64,000 nucleotides of DNA from Stenotrophomonas sp. MMGLT7 (lineage in GTDB: Bacteria > Pseudomonadota > Gammaproteobacteria > Xanthomonadales > Xanthomonadaceae): the NCBI RefSeq assembly GCF_021168555.1, contig NZ_JAJOZS010000003.1, forward strand, positions 62,001 to 126,000, read 5' to 3'. Position 1 is the stretch's first letter, and every line of letters starts with the position of its first letter. This document shows, one piece after another, positions 37,237 to 45,786 of the stretch. The position numbers and the translations under genes are program-made. Under the pieces are notes generated by a model that worked only from the letters and a program-made list of their open reading frames with translations, was not told the DNA's origin and did not search any database.

Positions 37237-38040
37237 TCACTGCCGCGGCGGCCGCTCGCGCCGGGGCGCGAGTTCTGCCATGTCGCGCACGCGCCTACCC
37301 GCCTCGCGCACCAGCTGCGGCAGCACCCGGGTCTCCGGCAGCAGGCGCCAGAACTTCTGCGGCATCTCCTGGCGCATCATCCGGGTATTGAGCCGCGCCG
37401 GATTGAAGATGCTGGCGTAGTAGGTCTGCCACAGCGCCTCGCCGGCCTCGTCGGCGGGCACCTCGTCGCTGCGGCCGCCCGGGCCCAGCCAGAGCGACTC
37501 GCCGTCCCAGGTGGCGCTGCGGCTTGGGGTGAGGATCGACCAGCGCATGCCGGCGAAGCGGCGCAGGAAGAACGGCGCGACGCGATCGACGATGCCGTGC
37601 TCCGGCTCATACCAGGCCACGAACGTGTCGTCCTGTCCCGGCACGGCGCGGAAGCGCACGAAGGCCTTCATCTTGTGCACGTCGCGGCGCACCGCCTTCT
37701 CCATCCGCGCCAGCTGGTGGATGTCGCGGTCGACGGCGCGCTCCAGCAGGCCGCGCTCGCCCTCGCCGATGCGCCACAGCACGCGGTACAGCAGGCCATG
37801 CCGGGCCGGATCGCGATGGCACAGCACGCGCCCGGCCAGGTCCAGGAAAGCCGCCGGCACCTGCAGCCCGCCGCGGATCACCGGCGCCTGCTGCAGCGGC
37901 TGCGCGGGCAGCAGGGCGACCTGCGCGCCGTCTTCCCATTCGATCGACTCCGGCGCGATGCCCGCTTCCCAGCCATGCCGCGCCAGCGCGCGCCAGCACG
38001 GCAGCGACCAGCCCGGATCGACCACGGCCCGCCAGCTCAT
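37237..38040 (-). CDS. TIGR03915-type DNA metabolism protein (DUF4130)
   Basis: The 267-residue protein belongs to the group found next to a radical-SAM repair enzyme and often fused to a UdgX-type uracil glycosylase. Conserved positions are RRDVHKMKAFVRFR, the D-x-F-V-A-W-Y-E-P motif (DDTFVAWYEPEHGIVDRVAPFF) and a final TYYASIFNPARLNTRMM. Its start overlaps the stop of the radical-SAM gene by four bases (ATGA), so the two are translationally coupled. A role in base-repair chemistry is inferred from the family; the glycosylase domain is absent here. Confidence 0.85.
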   Translation of the reverse strand: MSWRAVVDPGWSLPCWRALARHGWEAGIAPESIEWEDGAQVALLPAQPLQQAPVIRGGLQVPAAFLDLAGRVLCHRDPARHGLLYRVLWRIGEGERGLLERAVDRDIHQLARMEKAVRRDVHKMKAFVRFRAVPGQDDTFVAWYEPEHGIVDRVAPFFLRRFAGMRWSILTPSRSATWDGESLWLGPGGRSDEVPADEAGEALWQTYYASIFNPARLNTRMMRQEMPQKFWRLLPETRVLPQLVREAGRRVRDMAELAPRRERPPRQ

Positions 38041-39293
38041 GCGAACAGGTCGGCCTGCCGCGGTGCCGGCGCCAGTTCCGCGCGCAGCCGCGCCGGATCG
38101 TCCAGCCGGCGGCGCGGATGGTGGTCGAGCACGCTGACGAACGGCAGCATCCTCGCCAGCGGCGCGCGCAGGCGCCCCAGGTCGTCCAGCCGCAGCCGTC
38201 CGTGCCGGCGCGATGCCAGGATCTTCTGCACGTTGCGGGTGCCCAGCCCGGGCACCCGCAGCAGCATTTCCCGCGAGGCGGAATTCAGGTCCACCGGGAA
38301 GCACTCGGGATGGCGCAGCGCCCAGGCCAGCTTCGGGTCGATGTCCAGGGCCAGCATGTCGCCGCCCCCGTTGCTGCCGACGATGTCCTCCACCCGGAAC
38401 TCGTAGAAGCGCAGCAGCCAGTCGGCCTGGTACAGGCGATGCTCGCGCAGCAATGGCGGCGGCCTCGGCGGCAGCTGCGCCGAGGCATCCGGGATCGGCG
38501 AGAACGCCGAGTAGTACACCCGGCGCATGCGGTAGTCTCCGTACAGCGCGTCGCTGGCGCGCAGGATGGTCGCGTCGCTGGCGCCGTCCGCGCCCACGAT
38601 CATCTGCGTGCTCTGCCCGGCCGGCGCGAAGCGCGGCGGACGCGCGCGCAGCAGCGGCTTGTTGGCCTGCTCGCGGCGCTCGCCGCGGTTCACGGCGATG
38701 CGCTCGTGCACCTGCCCCATCGCCGCGCGGATGCCGTCGGCGCGCTTCTGCGGCGCCAGCTGCCTCAGGCCCTCCTCGGTCGGCAGCTCGACGTTGATGC
38801 TGAGCCGGTCGGCATAGCGGCCCGCGCGCTCGATCAGCTCCGGCGAGGCCTCGGGGATGGTCTTGAGGTGGATGTAGCCCGCGAAGCGGTGATCCTCGCG
38901 CAGGCTGCGCGCCACCTCGACCAGCTGCTCCATGGTGTAGTCGCCGTCGCGGATGATGCCGCTGGAAAGGAACAGGCCCTCGATGTAGTTGCGCTTGTAG
39001 AAATCCAGCGTCAGCTTCACCACCTCGGCGGTGGCGAAGCGCGCCCGGCGCACGTTGCTGCTGGCGCGGTTCACGCAGTAGACGCAGTCGTAGATGCAGA
39101 AGTTGGTCAGCAGGATCTTCAGCAGCGACACGCAGCGGCCGTCGGGCGTGTACGAATGGCAGATGCCCATGCCCTCGGTACTGCCGATGCCGCCCTTGCC
39201 CAGCGAATGCCGCCGCCCGCCGCCGCTCGAGGCGCAGGACGCATCGTACTTGGCGGCATCGGCCAGGATGTTCAGCTTCTGCGCCAGTTCCAT
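38037..39293 (-). CDS. Radical-SAM DNA modification/repair protein (TIGR03916 type)
   Basis: The 418-residue protein has the radical-SAM cluster CIYDCVYC (the CxxxCxxC binding the 4Fe-4S cluster), preceded by LLKILLTNF, and a C-terminal helix-hairpin-helix (LLRVPGLGTRNVQKILASRR) for DNA contact. Two more Cys lie near the N-terminus in the CASSGGGRRHSLG region. This family is encoded with TIGR03915 proteins and is believed to repair or modify DNA. The gene starts 39293 and shares its stop with the start of the partner. A repeat-containing gap of about 500 bases follows upstream. Confidence 0.9.
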   Translation of the reverse strand: MELAQKLNILADAAKYDASCASSGGGRRHSLGKGGIGSTEGMGICHSYTPDGRCVSLLKILLTNFCIYDCVYCVNRASSNVRRARFATAEVVKLTLDFYKRNYIEGLFLSSGIIRDGDYTMEQLVEVARSLREDHRFAGYIHLKTIPEASPELIERAGRYADRLSINVELPTEEGLRQLAPQKRADGIRAAMGQVHERIAVNRGERREQANKPLLRARPPRFAPAGQSTQMIVGADGASDATILRASDALYGDYRMRRVYYSAFSPIPDASAQLPPRPPPLLREHRLYQADWLLRFYEFRVEDIVGSNGGGDMLALDIDPKLAWALRHPECFPVDLNSASREMLLRVPGLGTRNVQKILASRRHGRLRLDDLGRLRAPLARMLPFVSVLDHHPRRRLDDPARLRAELAPAPRQADLFA

Positions 39294-39800
39294 GCGTAGA
39301 CGGTGCCACGCCCCAGTCTCAGATTCCGAGACTGCAAGGCGGAACGGGACAGACTCGTCAACGATTCGATGCGCTTCCAGCGAAGCCGACGACCATGCCG
39401 GGGATGATTGATTCGTCGTCCCCGCGCAGGCGGGGACCCAGCGACTTGCGCGGTGGATCCGCCAGCTACGGAACCTTGCGGCAATTCATCTTCCAAGCCA
39501 CAGGGACTGGCACCCCGCCTGCGCGCAGCAGTGGGGAAACCCCGATCGTCGCTCCCGCGCAAGCGGGAGCCCGTGGACATCGCCCCGATCTGCACGAACG
39601 TCCCTGGATGATCGGCCCTCCGGGCCGCTGTAAAGCGCTTCCCGCCTGCGCGGGGATGACGAGAAGCCAAGGTTGTGCGCGCAAGCTTCGAGCCGGGTTC
39701 CGAAAGCCCGCAGGTATACCAAGAGCCCTGAATTCATTCGGCGCCCCATTCGCCCCGGCGGCAGTCCGGGAAAAAGCGCGCCGCTCCCCCGCCCGGACCG
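39294..39800. other. Repeat-containing, gene-free stretch
   Basis: The interval holds several copies of a short stem, CCCCGCGCAGGCGGGG (39419-39434), CTCCCGCGCAAGCGGGAG at about 39550, and CCCGCCTGCGCGGGGATG near 39640, which resemble the dispersed CCCGC-N-GCGGG repeats of many genomes. They sit in the intergenic sequence between the radical-SAM gene and the peroxiredoxin gene. No coding frame is supported. Confidence 0.7.
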
Positions 39801-40361
39801 CTACCTGCCGGCCGTGTACGCCTTCACCGCATCCATCGCCATCTGCACGTGCTTCTCGGGGCTGCGGTCGGTGTAGCTGAGCAGGATCTTGCCGTCCGGC
39901 GCGATCACGAACGAGGTGCGGTTGGACAGGGTCTTGCCGTCGGCCTGCATGGTGGCATCGAACTTCGCCGCGACCTTGGCACCCGGGTCGGCGGCGACGG
40001 CGAACTTGTCCCGGCACTCGGCGCTGGAGAACTCCTCCACCCGCTCGATGTTGCCGGCGGTGACGCCGACCACGGTCGCCCCCAGCTTCTCGAACTTCGG
40101 GGTCGCCTCGGCGAACCGGTGGGCCTCGATGGTGCAGCCGGCGGTGAAGGCGGCCGGGAAGAAGTACAGCACCACCGGCCCGCGCCTGAGCGCCTGGCCG
40201 AGGTCGAAGGTCGTCGGCTTGCCGGCCAGGGCCGCCGTCAGGGTGAACTGGGGCGCGGTGGCGCCCTGCGGCAATGCGGCGAAGGCCGTCATGACCGGCA
40301 GCATGGCACCCGCCGCCAGCAACAGCGCCAGGCGCCTGACGAACTTGTTCGTGGTCTTCAT
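39801..40361 (-). CDS. Exported peroxiredoxin (BCP/AhpC-type)
   Basis: The 186-residue protein is a peroxiredoxin with an N-terminal signal segment (RRLALLLAAGAMLPVMTAFA), so it likely acts in the periplasm. The peroxidatic Cys lies in FFPAAFTAGCTIEAHRF, where the usual Thr-x-x-Cys is Ala-Gly-Cys, and a second Cys in SSAECRDKF could be the resolving one. It reduces hydroperoxides. The start at 40361 (MKTTNKFVRR) fits the signal. It is monocistronic. Confidence 0.9.
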   Translation of the reverse strand: MKTTNKFVRRLALLLAAGAMLPVMTAFAALPQGATAPQFTLTAALAGKPTTFDLGQALRRGPVVLYFFPAAFTAGCTIEAHRFAEATPKFEKLGATVVGVTAGNIERVEEFSSAECRDKFAVAADPGAKVAAKFDATMQADGKTLSNRTSFVIAPDGKILLSYTDRSPEKHVQMAMDAVKAYTAGR

Positions 40362-40987
40362 ACGAGACTCCATGAAATGAGGGATATGGCCCGTGGACAG
40401 GGTGGCACAGGACAGGGCCAGGCGATCATGGCCAACCGCCTCCGACGAGGCGATTCAGGCGTGCCCGTCACCCGTCCCGGATGTGGCCGGGCCAATATGC
40501 AGCCGCGCCTGTTATGCCCGCTTGACGGCTCCCGCTCCTCCGGGCGGCGGCGTGCATCCCGCCGATCCGGAACTAACGGATGCGGAAACCCAGCCCCCGC
40601 AGACCGTCGCACGAGCACGACCGACGCCTGGACTATTGACCGCCGTACCGGACATCGCCACACGCCCGCACTTGCGCAGGGAGGACGGCAGCATGCTGCA
40701 GATCGCGCTGCAACCAGGCTTCCCGGACGCCCCGGACTTCACCCGGCGGTTGCGCGCCGCGATCGGCACGACGCAGGAGAGCTTGCGTAGCCAGTGCGCG
40801 CACCTGATTGGCGCCAACTGCCAGTTGTCTTGCCCAATCGACCGCCGGCAGGGGCCGACACTCGACGCCAATCAGGTGCGCGCATGGCGACGATACTCGA
40901 GGCTCACCGGCCAAGGGCATCCCTGATGGAGGCCGCGCAACGCATGACACAATCCAGCACGATCGACCGACGCAGGCCAGCACCCCG
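40362..40987. other. Gene-free stretch with inverted repeat
   Basis: Over 600 bases contain one open frame (40693 onward, beginning MLQIALQPGFPDAPDF) that may be a decayed coding piece: it has no strong start site and ends in an inverted repeat rather than a conserved C-terminus. The inverted repeat is listed separately. Confidence 0.4.
40795..40884. repeat. 19-bp inverted repeat flanking a 52-base spacer
   Basis: Left arm TGCGCGCACCTGATTGGCG (40795-40813) and right arm CGCCAATCAGGTGCGCGCA (40866-40884) are perfect complements. It could be a stem-loop or the end of a degraded mobile element. No gene or target-site duplication is seen. Confidence 0.85.
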
Positions 40988-42109
40988 ATGAAGCCCCTGA
41001 TCCCAGCCGTTCTTTGCCTCATGATCGCCAGTTCGTCCCTGGCTGCGCACGCCTCCGAAGCACCTGTCCCGAGGAATCGCCAGGAGGCCGTGGCGATCGT
41101 CGAGGACATGCGCCGGGTGGTGGCCGACGACGGCATCGAGCGCCTGGAGAAGATCCGCATCGGCGGCATCGACCAGTGGGTCTCGATCCGCGGCAACGAC
41201 CGCCGCAACCCGGTGCTCCTCATGCTGCATGGCGGGCCCGGATGGGTGGCGATGCCGACCAGCTGGTACTTCCAGCGCGGCTGGGAGGAGTACTTCACCG
41301 TGGTGCAGTGGGACCAGCGCGGCGCGGGCAAGACCTACTCGGCCAACGACCCGGCGCAGGTCGCCCCCACGATGACGCGCGAACGCATGACCGCCGACAC
41401 CGAGGAGATGGTGGCCTGGCTGCGCCAGGAGTTCGGCAAGGACAAGATCTTCGTGCTCGGCCACTCCTGGGGCAGCTACCTGGGACTGGAGCTCGCACGG
41501 CGGCGGCCGGAATGGCTGCATGCCTACATCGGCGTCGGGCAGATATCGAACGCGCCCGAGAGCGAGCGCCGCGGCTGGGCGTGGACGCTGCGGCAGGCAC
41601 GGCAGGACGGCAATGCGCAGGCGGTGGAGGAACTGCAGGCGATCGCCCCGTATGCCCAGGGCAATGACCCGGTGCCGCTGGACAGCCTGTTCAAGCAGCG
41701 CAAGTGGCTGAACCACTACGGCGGCATGGTCCACAACCGCCAGGGCGGCGATGCGGAAGCGGCCGCGATCAAGCTCTCGCCGGAATACACCGACGCCGAC
41801 CTGTCCGGCGTATGGAAAGGCAACGAGTTCTCGATGGAGCACCTGCTTGCGGAAGTACTGACGCTGGACATGAGCCAGGTCCGCGAACTGGAGACGCCCG
41901 TGTTCCTGTTCCTGGGGCGCCACGACCGGAACGTGTCTTCCGAAGTGGCGGCCGAATGGTTCGCCACGGTGAAGGCCCCGCGCAAGCGGCTGGTGTGGTT
42001 CGAGCAGTCCGCCCACGAAGTCATGAACGAAGAGCCCGGCAAGACGCTGGTCACGCTGGTGCAGGAAGTCCGCCCGATCGCCGAAGCGGCCGGCGACAGC
42101 GGACGTTGA
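40988..42109 (+). CDS. Exported alpha/beta hydrolase, prolyl-iminopeptidase-like
   Basis: The 373-residue protein has a signal peptide (MKPLIPAVLCLMIASSSLAAHA) and the S33/proline-iminopeptidase style hydrolase fold: VLLMLHGGPGWV (oxyanion strand), QWDQRGAGKTY, the nucleophile Ser in LGHSWGSYLG, an Asp in FLGRHDRN and the His in QSAHEVM. The family cuts N-terminal Pro from peptides or hydrolyses other small esters and amides. The peptide length is usual for exported members. Monocistronic. Confidence 0.88.
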   Translation: MKPLIPAVLCLMIASSSLAAHASEAPVPRNRQEAVAIVEDMRRVVADDGIERLEKIRIGGIDQWVSIRGNDRRNPVLLMLHGGPGWVAMPTSWYFQRGWEEYFTVVQWDQRGAGKTYSANDPAQVAPTMTRERMTADTEEMVAWLRQEFGKDKIFVLGHSWGSYLGLELARRRPEWLHAYIGVGQISNAPESERRGWAWTLRQARQDGNAQAVEELQAIAPYAQGNDPVPLDSLFKQRKWLNHYGGMVHNRQGGDAEAAAIKLSPEYTDADLSGVWKGNEFSMEHLLAEVLTLDMSQVRELETPVFLFLGRHDRNVSSEVAAEWFATVKAPRKRLVWFEQSAHEVMNEEPGKTLVTLVQEVRPIAEAAGDSGR

Positions 42110-42724
42110 GCCGTGGAGGACGGCGCTCGTGGCCGCATCGCGGCCACGGCACCGGGGACTACCCCGAAGTCCAGCCGTTGTGGGCCAAGGTTCCTGGCCG
42201 GTCCGCTCCGGAACGCCCGCTCCCGGCCAGGAGGCGGACACGAGCGCTGAATCTTCATCGCAGACGTCTTGCCGCCGAGCAAGACATTGGCATGGCGATA
42301 GCCCGCTTGCGTGGCCCCGGCGGCCATTGCCTGCCCGGCAAGGCCGGCACCGAAGACCGGGCCCCACACGCTCCCGCAGGTAGCCATGCATGGTCTTCGT
42401 TTGCGATCGGATTCTTCCAGGCCTTGCCGCGCGCGCTTCCTGCCGCCCCCATGTTGGATGCAAGCGACTTGGCCTGCGCACTCGCCGTTTCGCCCAGCAT
42501 CGGCGACGCCATGACGTCCCATGAAAAGGTCATGCCGCCGCGTCCTGTAGAGACGGCGCGCAGGCTGGAGCCAGGCACCGGACAGCCACTCTCGGCTTAC
42601 CAGGCGAAGGGTTGACCGGAACCTTCTCGGGCCCGGCCGCGATGCGTCGCCCGCGCCTGCGGTGCGCTGGTATCGGGAGCATCGACCTCGACCTGGATCG
42701 AGGCGGCAATCGACCGGCCCGGCC
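42110..42724. other. Gene-free stretch
   Basis: The 615 bases between the iminopeptidase-like gene and the TetR gene carry several long overlapping open frames but no start site with a usable site before it and no family likeness. A decayed gene cannot be excluded. Confidence 0.45.
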
Positions 42725-43369
42725 TCACCCGGCCAGCACCGTCGAGATCATATCCGCCAGCAGTTGCCGCACGGTGTCCGGCGCGAGGCCGGGATCGCGC
42801 ACGGCGCGCATCGCCAGGCCCTCCACCAGCAGGCGCAGCAGCAGGGTGCGCCGTTCGAGGTCGCCCTCGTCCGCCGCGCGCCCCCGCCCGATGTCGTGCT
42901 GGCGCAACCAGCCGGCGATGGCAGCGCTGGTCTGCTTGTCGTGCCGGCGCAGGACCTCGGCCACCACCGGATCCCGGTGCGCCTCGGCGGTGATTTCCGC
43001 AAACAACGCGACGCTGGCGATGCCGTTGCCGCGGATATCCAATGTCTCCCCGCGCGCCCATTGCTGGTAGCAGCGCAGCAGGCCTTCGACCAGGTCCGAC
43101 GATGCCGGCATGTGGTCGATCGCGTCCTGGTCGTGCACGAGCTGGCGTTCGATCAGCGCCAGGATCAGTGCCCGCTTGTTCTCGAAGTAGCGATACATCA
43201 GCCCCTGGCTGATGTCCGCCTCTGCCGCGATCTCGCTGACGGACCCGGCGTGGAACCCGCGGGTGATGAAGCAGCGCTGCGCGGCATCGAGGATACGTTG
43301 GCGCTGGGCCTCCGCGCGGGCGGCGGCGGCGTCTTCGGCAGGAGGGGCATCGGGGGTGTTCAGCGTCAT
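42725..43369 (-). CDS. TetR-family repressor
   Basis: The 214-residue protein has the N-terminal TetR helix-turn-helix (QRILDAAQRCFITRGFHAGSVSEIAAEADISQGLMYRYFENK, residues about 22-64) and a C-terminal helical ligand domain. It is divergent from the TonB receptor and phosphatase genes, and an operator-like palindrome lies between them, so local repression of the receptor operon is the likely role. Ligand unknown. Confidence 0.92.
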   Translation of the reverse strand: MTLNTPDAPPAEDAAAARAEAQRQRILDAAQRCFITRGFHAGSVSEIAAEADISQGLMYRYFENKRALILALIERQLVHDQDAIDHMPASSDLVEGLLRCYQQWARGETLDIRGNGIASVALFAEITAEAHRDPVVAEVLRRHDKQTSAAIAGWLRQHDIGRGRAADEGDLERRTLLLRLLVEGLAMRAVRDPGLAPDTVRQLLADMISTVLAG

Positions 43370-43421
43370 TGCTTGTCTTACGGGGCATCCAGCGTATCCG
43401 GATGGTACGCCACCCGGCCGG

Positions 43422-43439
43422 TGAATGAACGGTCATTCA
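43422..43439. promoter_or_regulatory. Palindromic TetR operator TGAATGA-N4-TCATTCA
   Basis: A perfect 7-4-7 inverted repeat lies 52 bases upstream of the TetR start and 57 bases before the receptor start. Size and symmetry fit a TetR-dimer site, so both the regulator and the receptor operon could be controlled. A related TCATTG follows at about 43444. Confidence 0.7.
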
Positions 43440-43496
43440 TCTGTCATTGTGCACGCACAGACTGCGCCGGCCCCTCACTCCCCGCGAACGAGACCG

Positions 43497-45770
43497 ATGC
43501 GCCACGCCCTGCTGCACCGCCAACTGCTGGCCCTTGCCGTCGCCACCGCCCTGCCGGCCCTCGCCATGGCCGACGACGCCGATACCGCCGACACCGCCGC
43601 CCGCGACGTGGTCGCGCTCGACCAGGTCGTCGTCACCGCGCAGAAACGCGCGACGAACCTGCAGGAGACGCCGATCTCGGTCTCCGTCGTGGATGCCGAG
43701 GCGCTGAAGGATCGCAGCGCGATCTCGATCGGCAGCCTGTCCGACGGTTCGATCCCGTCGCTGCGGGTGACGCCGTTCGCCACCCGCAGCTCCGCGCTGA
43801 ACATCGGCATACGCGGTATCGGGGCCTCCGGCGACGCCAACCAGCCCGCGCGCGACGCCGGCGTGGGCGTATACGTCGATGGCGTGTTCATGGGCCGCGC
43901 GCAGGGCCTGGGCAGCATGCTCTACGACGTGGAGCGCATCGAGGTGCTGAAGGGGCCGCAGGGCACGCTGTTCGGCCGCAACACCGAGGGCGGCGCGATC
44001 AGCATCGTCACCCGGCAGCCCACCGGCGAGTTCGGCGGCAGCGTCAGTGCCGGCGTGTCCAACTACAGCGGCTACAACAGCGGCCTGCACCTGGACCTGC
44101 CCAAGGTGGGCGACGTCAGCTTCAAGATCGATGCGGTGCAGGCCAGGCGCGGCGGCACCACCGACAACCCGATGCGCGGCGAACGCGACTTCAACAGCTA
44201 CGACAAGCGCGGCGCACGGCTGAGCGCGCTGTGGCAGCCCAGCGACGACTTCTCCGCGCTGTACGCGTTCGACCGCTCCTACGACGCCACCACCCCGTAC
44301 CACACGCAGGTGCTGGTGGCAGGCCCGTACCTGAGCCCGCTGCAGCAGGCCGGCGCCAGCGAGGACCGGCGCGGCGCGTCCATCCTGGGCGGCCCGCAGG
44401 AAGACAACATCGGCCGCACCAGCGGCCACCTGCTCAACCTCGGCTGGACGCTCAGCGACAACCTGGAGCTGAAGTCCATCAGTTCCTACCGCGAGCTCAC
44501 CCAGGGCCAGTTCGACATGGGCCTGGTCGATGCGATTTCCGCCTATGGCGGCCCGGGCACCGCCTTCGGCCGCTACAGCCTGGCGCAGGTGTACCAGCAC
44601 CAGTACAGCCAGGAATTCCAGCTGATCGGCAACACCTCGCAGGTGCAGTTCCTGGCCGGCGCCTTCTACTACCACGAGACCGCGGGCGACAACGCGCAGA
44701 CGCCGAACATGCTGCTGTGGGGCCAGGACGGCAACAGCTATACGCTGAACCCGGCGACCAATCCGCTGGACCTGGCCAACGTGCGCATCGATCGCGCCAG
44801 CAAGGCGTGGACCGACAGCCTGGGCATCTTCGGGCAGGCCACCTGGACGCCGGCCTCGCTCGATCGCCTGCACCTGACCGTCGGCGGCCGCTACACCCGC
44901 GACGACAAGAAGGGCAGCCTCTACATGGTCAACGGCGTGGCCACCGATCTCGCCTTCGACGATGCCTGGGGACGCTTCGACCCGATGGTGAACATCGCCT
45001 ACGACCTGGGCGACAGCGCGATGGTGTATGCCAAGTACAGCACCGGCTTCAAGGCCGGCGGCGCCAACTCGCGCTCCACCACCTACACCTCCTTCGCGCC
45101 GGAGGAAGTGACCGCGTTCGAGCTCGGCTTCAAGTCGCAGTTCTGGGACAACCGTGCGCGCCTGAACCTGGCCCTGTTCGACTCGAAGATCGAGCACAAG
45201 CAGATGGACTTCTCGCTGCCGTTCGATCCGGACAGCGGCGAAACCCGCACCACGATGGTCACCACCAACGCGCCCGGCAACGGCACCTCGCGCGGCGCGG
45301 AGCTGGAGTTCAGCGTGATGCCGCTGGACAACCTGACCGTCGGCCTGAACTACGCCTACACCAGGATCGATGCGCAGACCGCCGTCGATCCGTTCGGCGC
45401 CGGCGTGGAAGTCACCGTGCAGCCGCTGCTGGCCCCGAAGAATGCCGGCAGCGTGTCGCTGGACTACCTGGTGCCGTTCGCCGACTTCTCCGCGCTCAAG
45501 TTCCATCTCGACGGCAACTGGTCCGACGGCTTCTACACCAGCGAGTACGACCAGATGCTCACCGACAGTTCGTTCGTGGTGAACGCCCGCGTGGCGCTGA
45601 TCGACGTGCCGCTGAACGACACCGGTTCGACCATCGCCTTCTCGCTGTGGGCGCGCAACCTGCTGGACGAGGAACACCTGTTCTACAAGCTCAACAGCGC
45701 CGCCCTCGGCCAGGCCGGCATCTTCAACGACCCGCGTACCTACGGCCTGGACGTGACCGTCAACTTCTGA
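43497..45770 (+). CDS. TonB-dependent receptor, carbohydrate/other substrate
   Basis: The 757-residue protein has a signal peptide (LAVATALPALAMA), a TonB box (DQVVVTAQK), a plug with the segments TPISVSVVD and IGIRGIG, the DVERIEVLKGPQGTLFGRNTEGGAI motif of FecA/FhuE-type plugs, and a barrel ending in the canonical strand YGLDVTVNF. The receptor is similar to the OAR/iron-complex type, but no loop points to a substrate. It begins a two-gene operon with the exported phosphatase (16-base gap) that a TetR protein probably controls. Confidence 0.9.
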   Translation: MRHALLHRQLLALAVATALPALAMADDADTADTAARDVVALDQVVVTAQKRATNLQETPISVSVVDAEALKDRSAISIGSLSDGSIPSLRVTPFATRSSALNIGIRGIGASGDANQPARDAGVGVYVDGVFMGRAQGLGSMLYDVERIEVLKGPQGTLFGRNTEGGAISIVTRQPTGEFGGSVSAGVSNYSGYNSGLHLDLPKVGDVSFKIDAVQARRGGTTDNPMRGERDFNSYDKRGARLSALWQPSDDFSALYAFDRSYDATTPYHTQVLVAGPYLSPLQQAGASEDRRGASILGGPQEDNIGRTSGHLLNLGWTLSDNLELKSISSYRELTQGQFDMGLVDAISAYGGPGTAFGRYSLAQVYQHQYSQEFQLIGNTSQVQFLAGAFYYHETAGDNAQTPNMLLWGQDGNSYTLNPATNPLDLANVRIDRASKAWTDSLGIFGQATWTPASLDRLHLTVGGRYTRDDKKGSLYMVNGVATDLAFDDAWGRFDPMVNIAYDLGDSAMVYAKYSTGFKAGGANSRSTTYTSFAPEEVTAFELGFKSQFWDNRARLNLALFDSKIEHKQMDFSLPFDPDSGETRTTMVTTNAPGNGTSRGAELEFSVMPLDNLTVGLNYAYTRIDAQTAVDPFGAGVEVTVQPLLAPKNAGSVSLDYLVPFADFSALKFHLDGNWSDGFYTSEYDQMLTDSSFVVNARVALIDVPLNDTGSTIAFSLWARNLLDEEHLFYKLNSAALGQAGIFNDPRTYGLDVTVNF

Positions 45771-45786
45771 CCCCCTGGAGGCTCCG

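Noticed and set aside
40393-40926. A 177-codon plus-strand frame before the iminopeptidase-like gene
   Set aside because: No ribosome site, mixed composition and it runs through the inverted repeat; only noted as possible gene debris.
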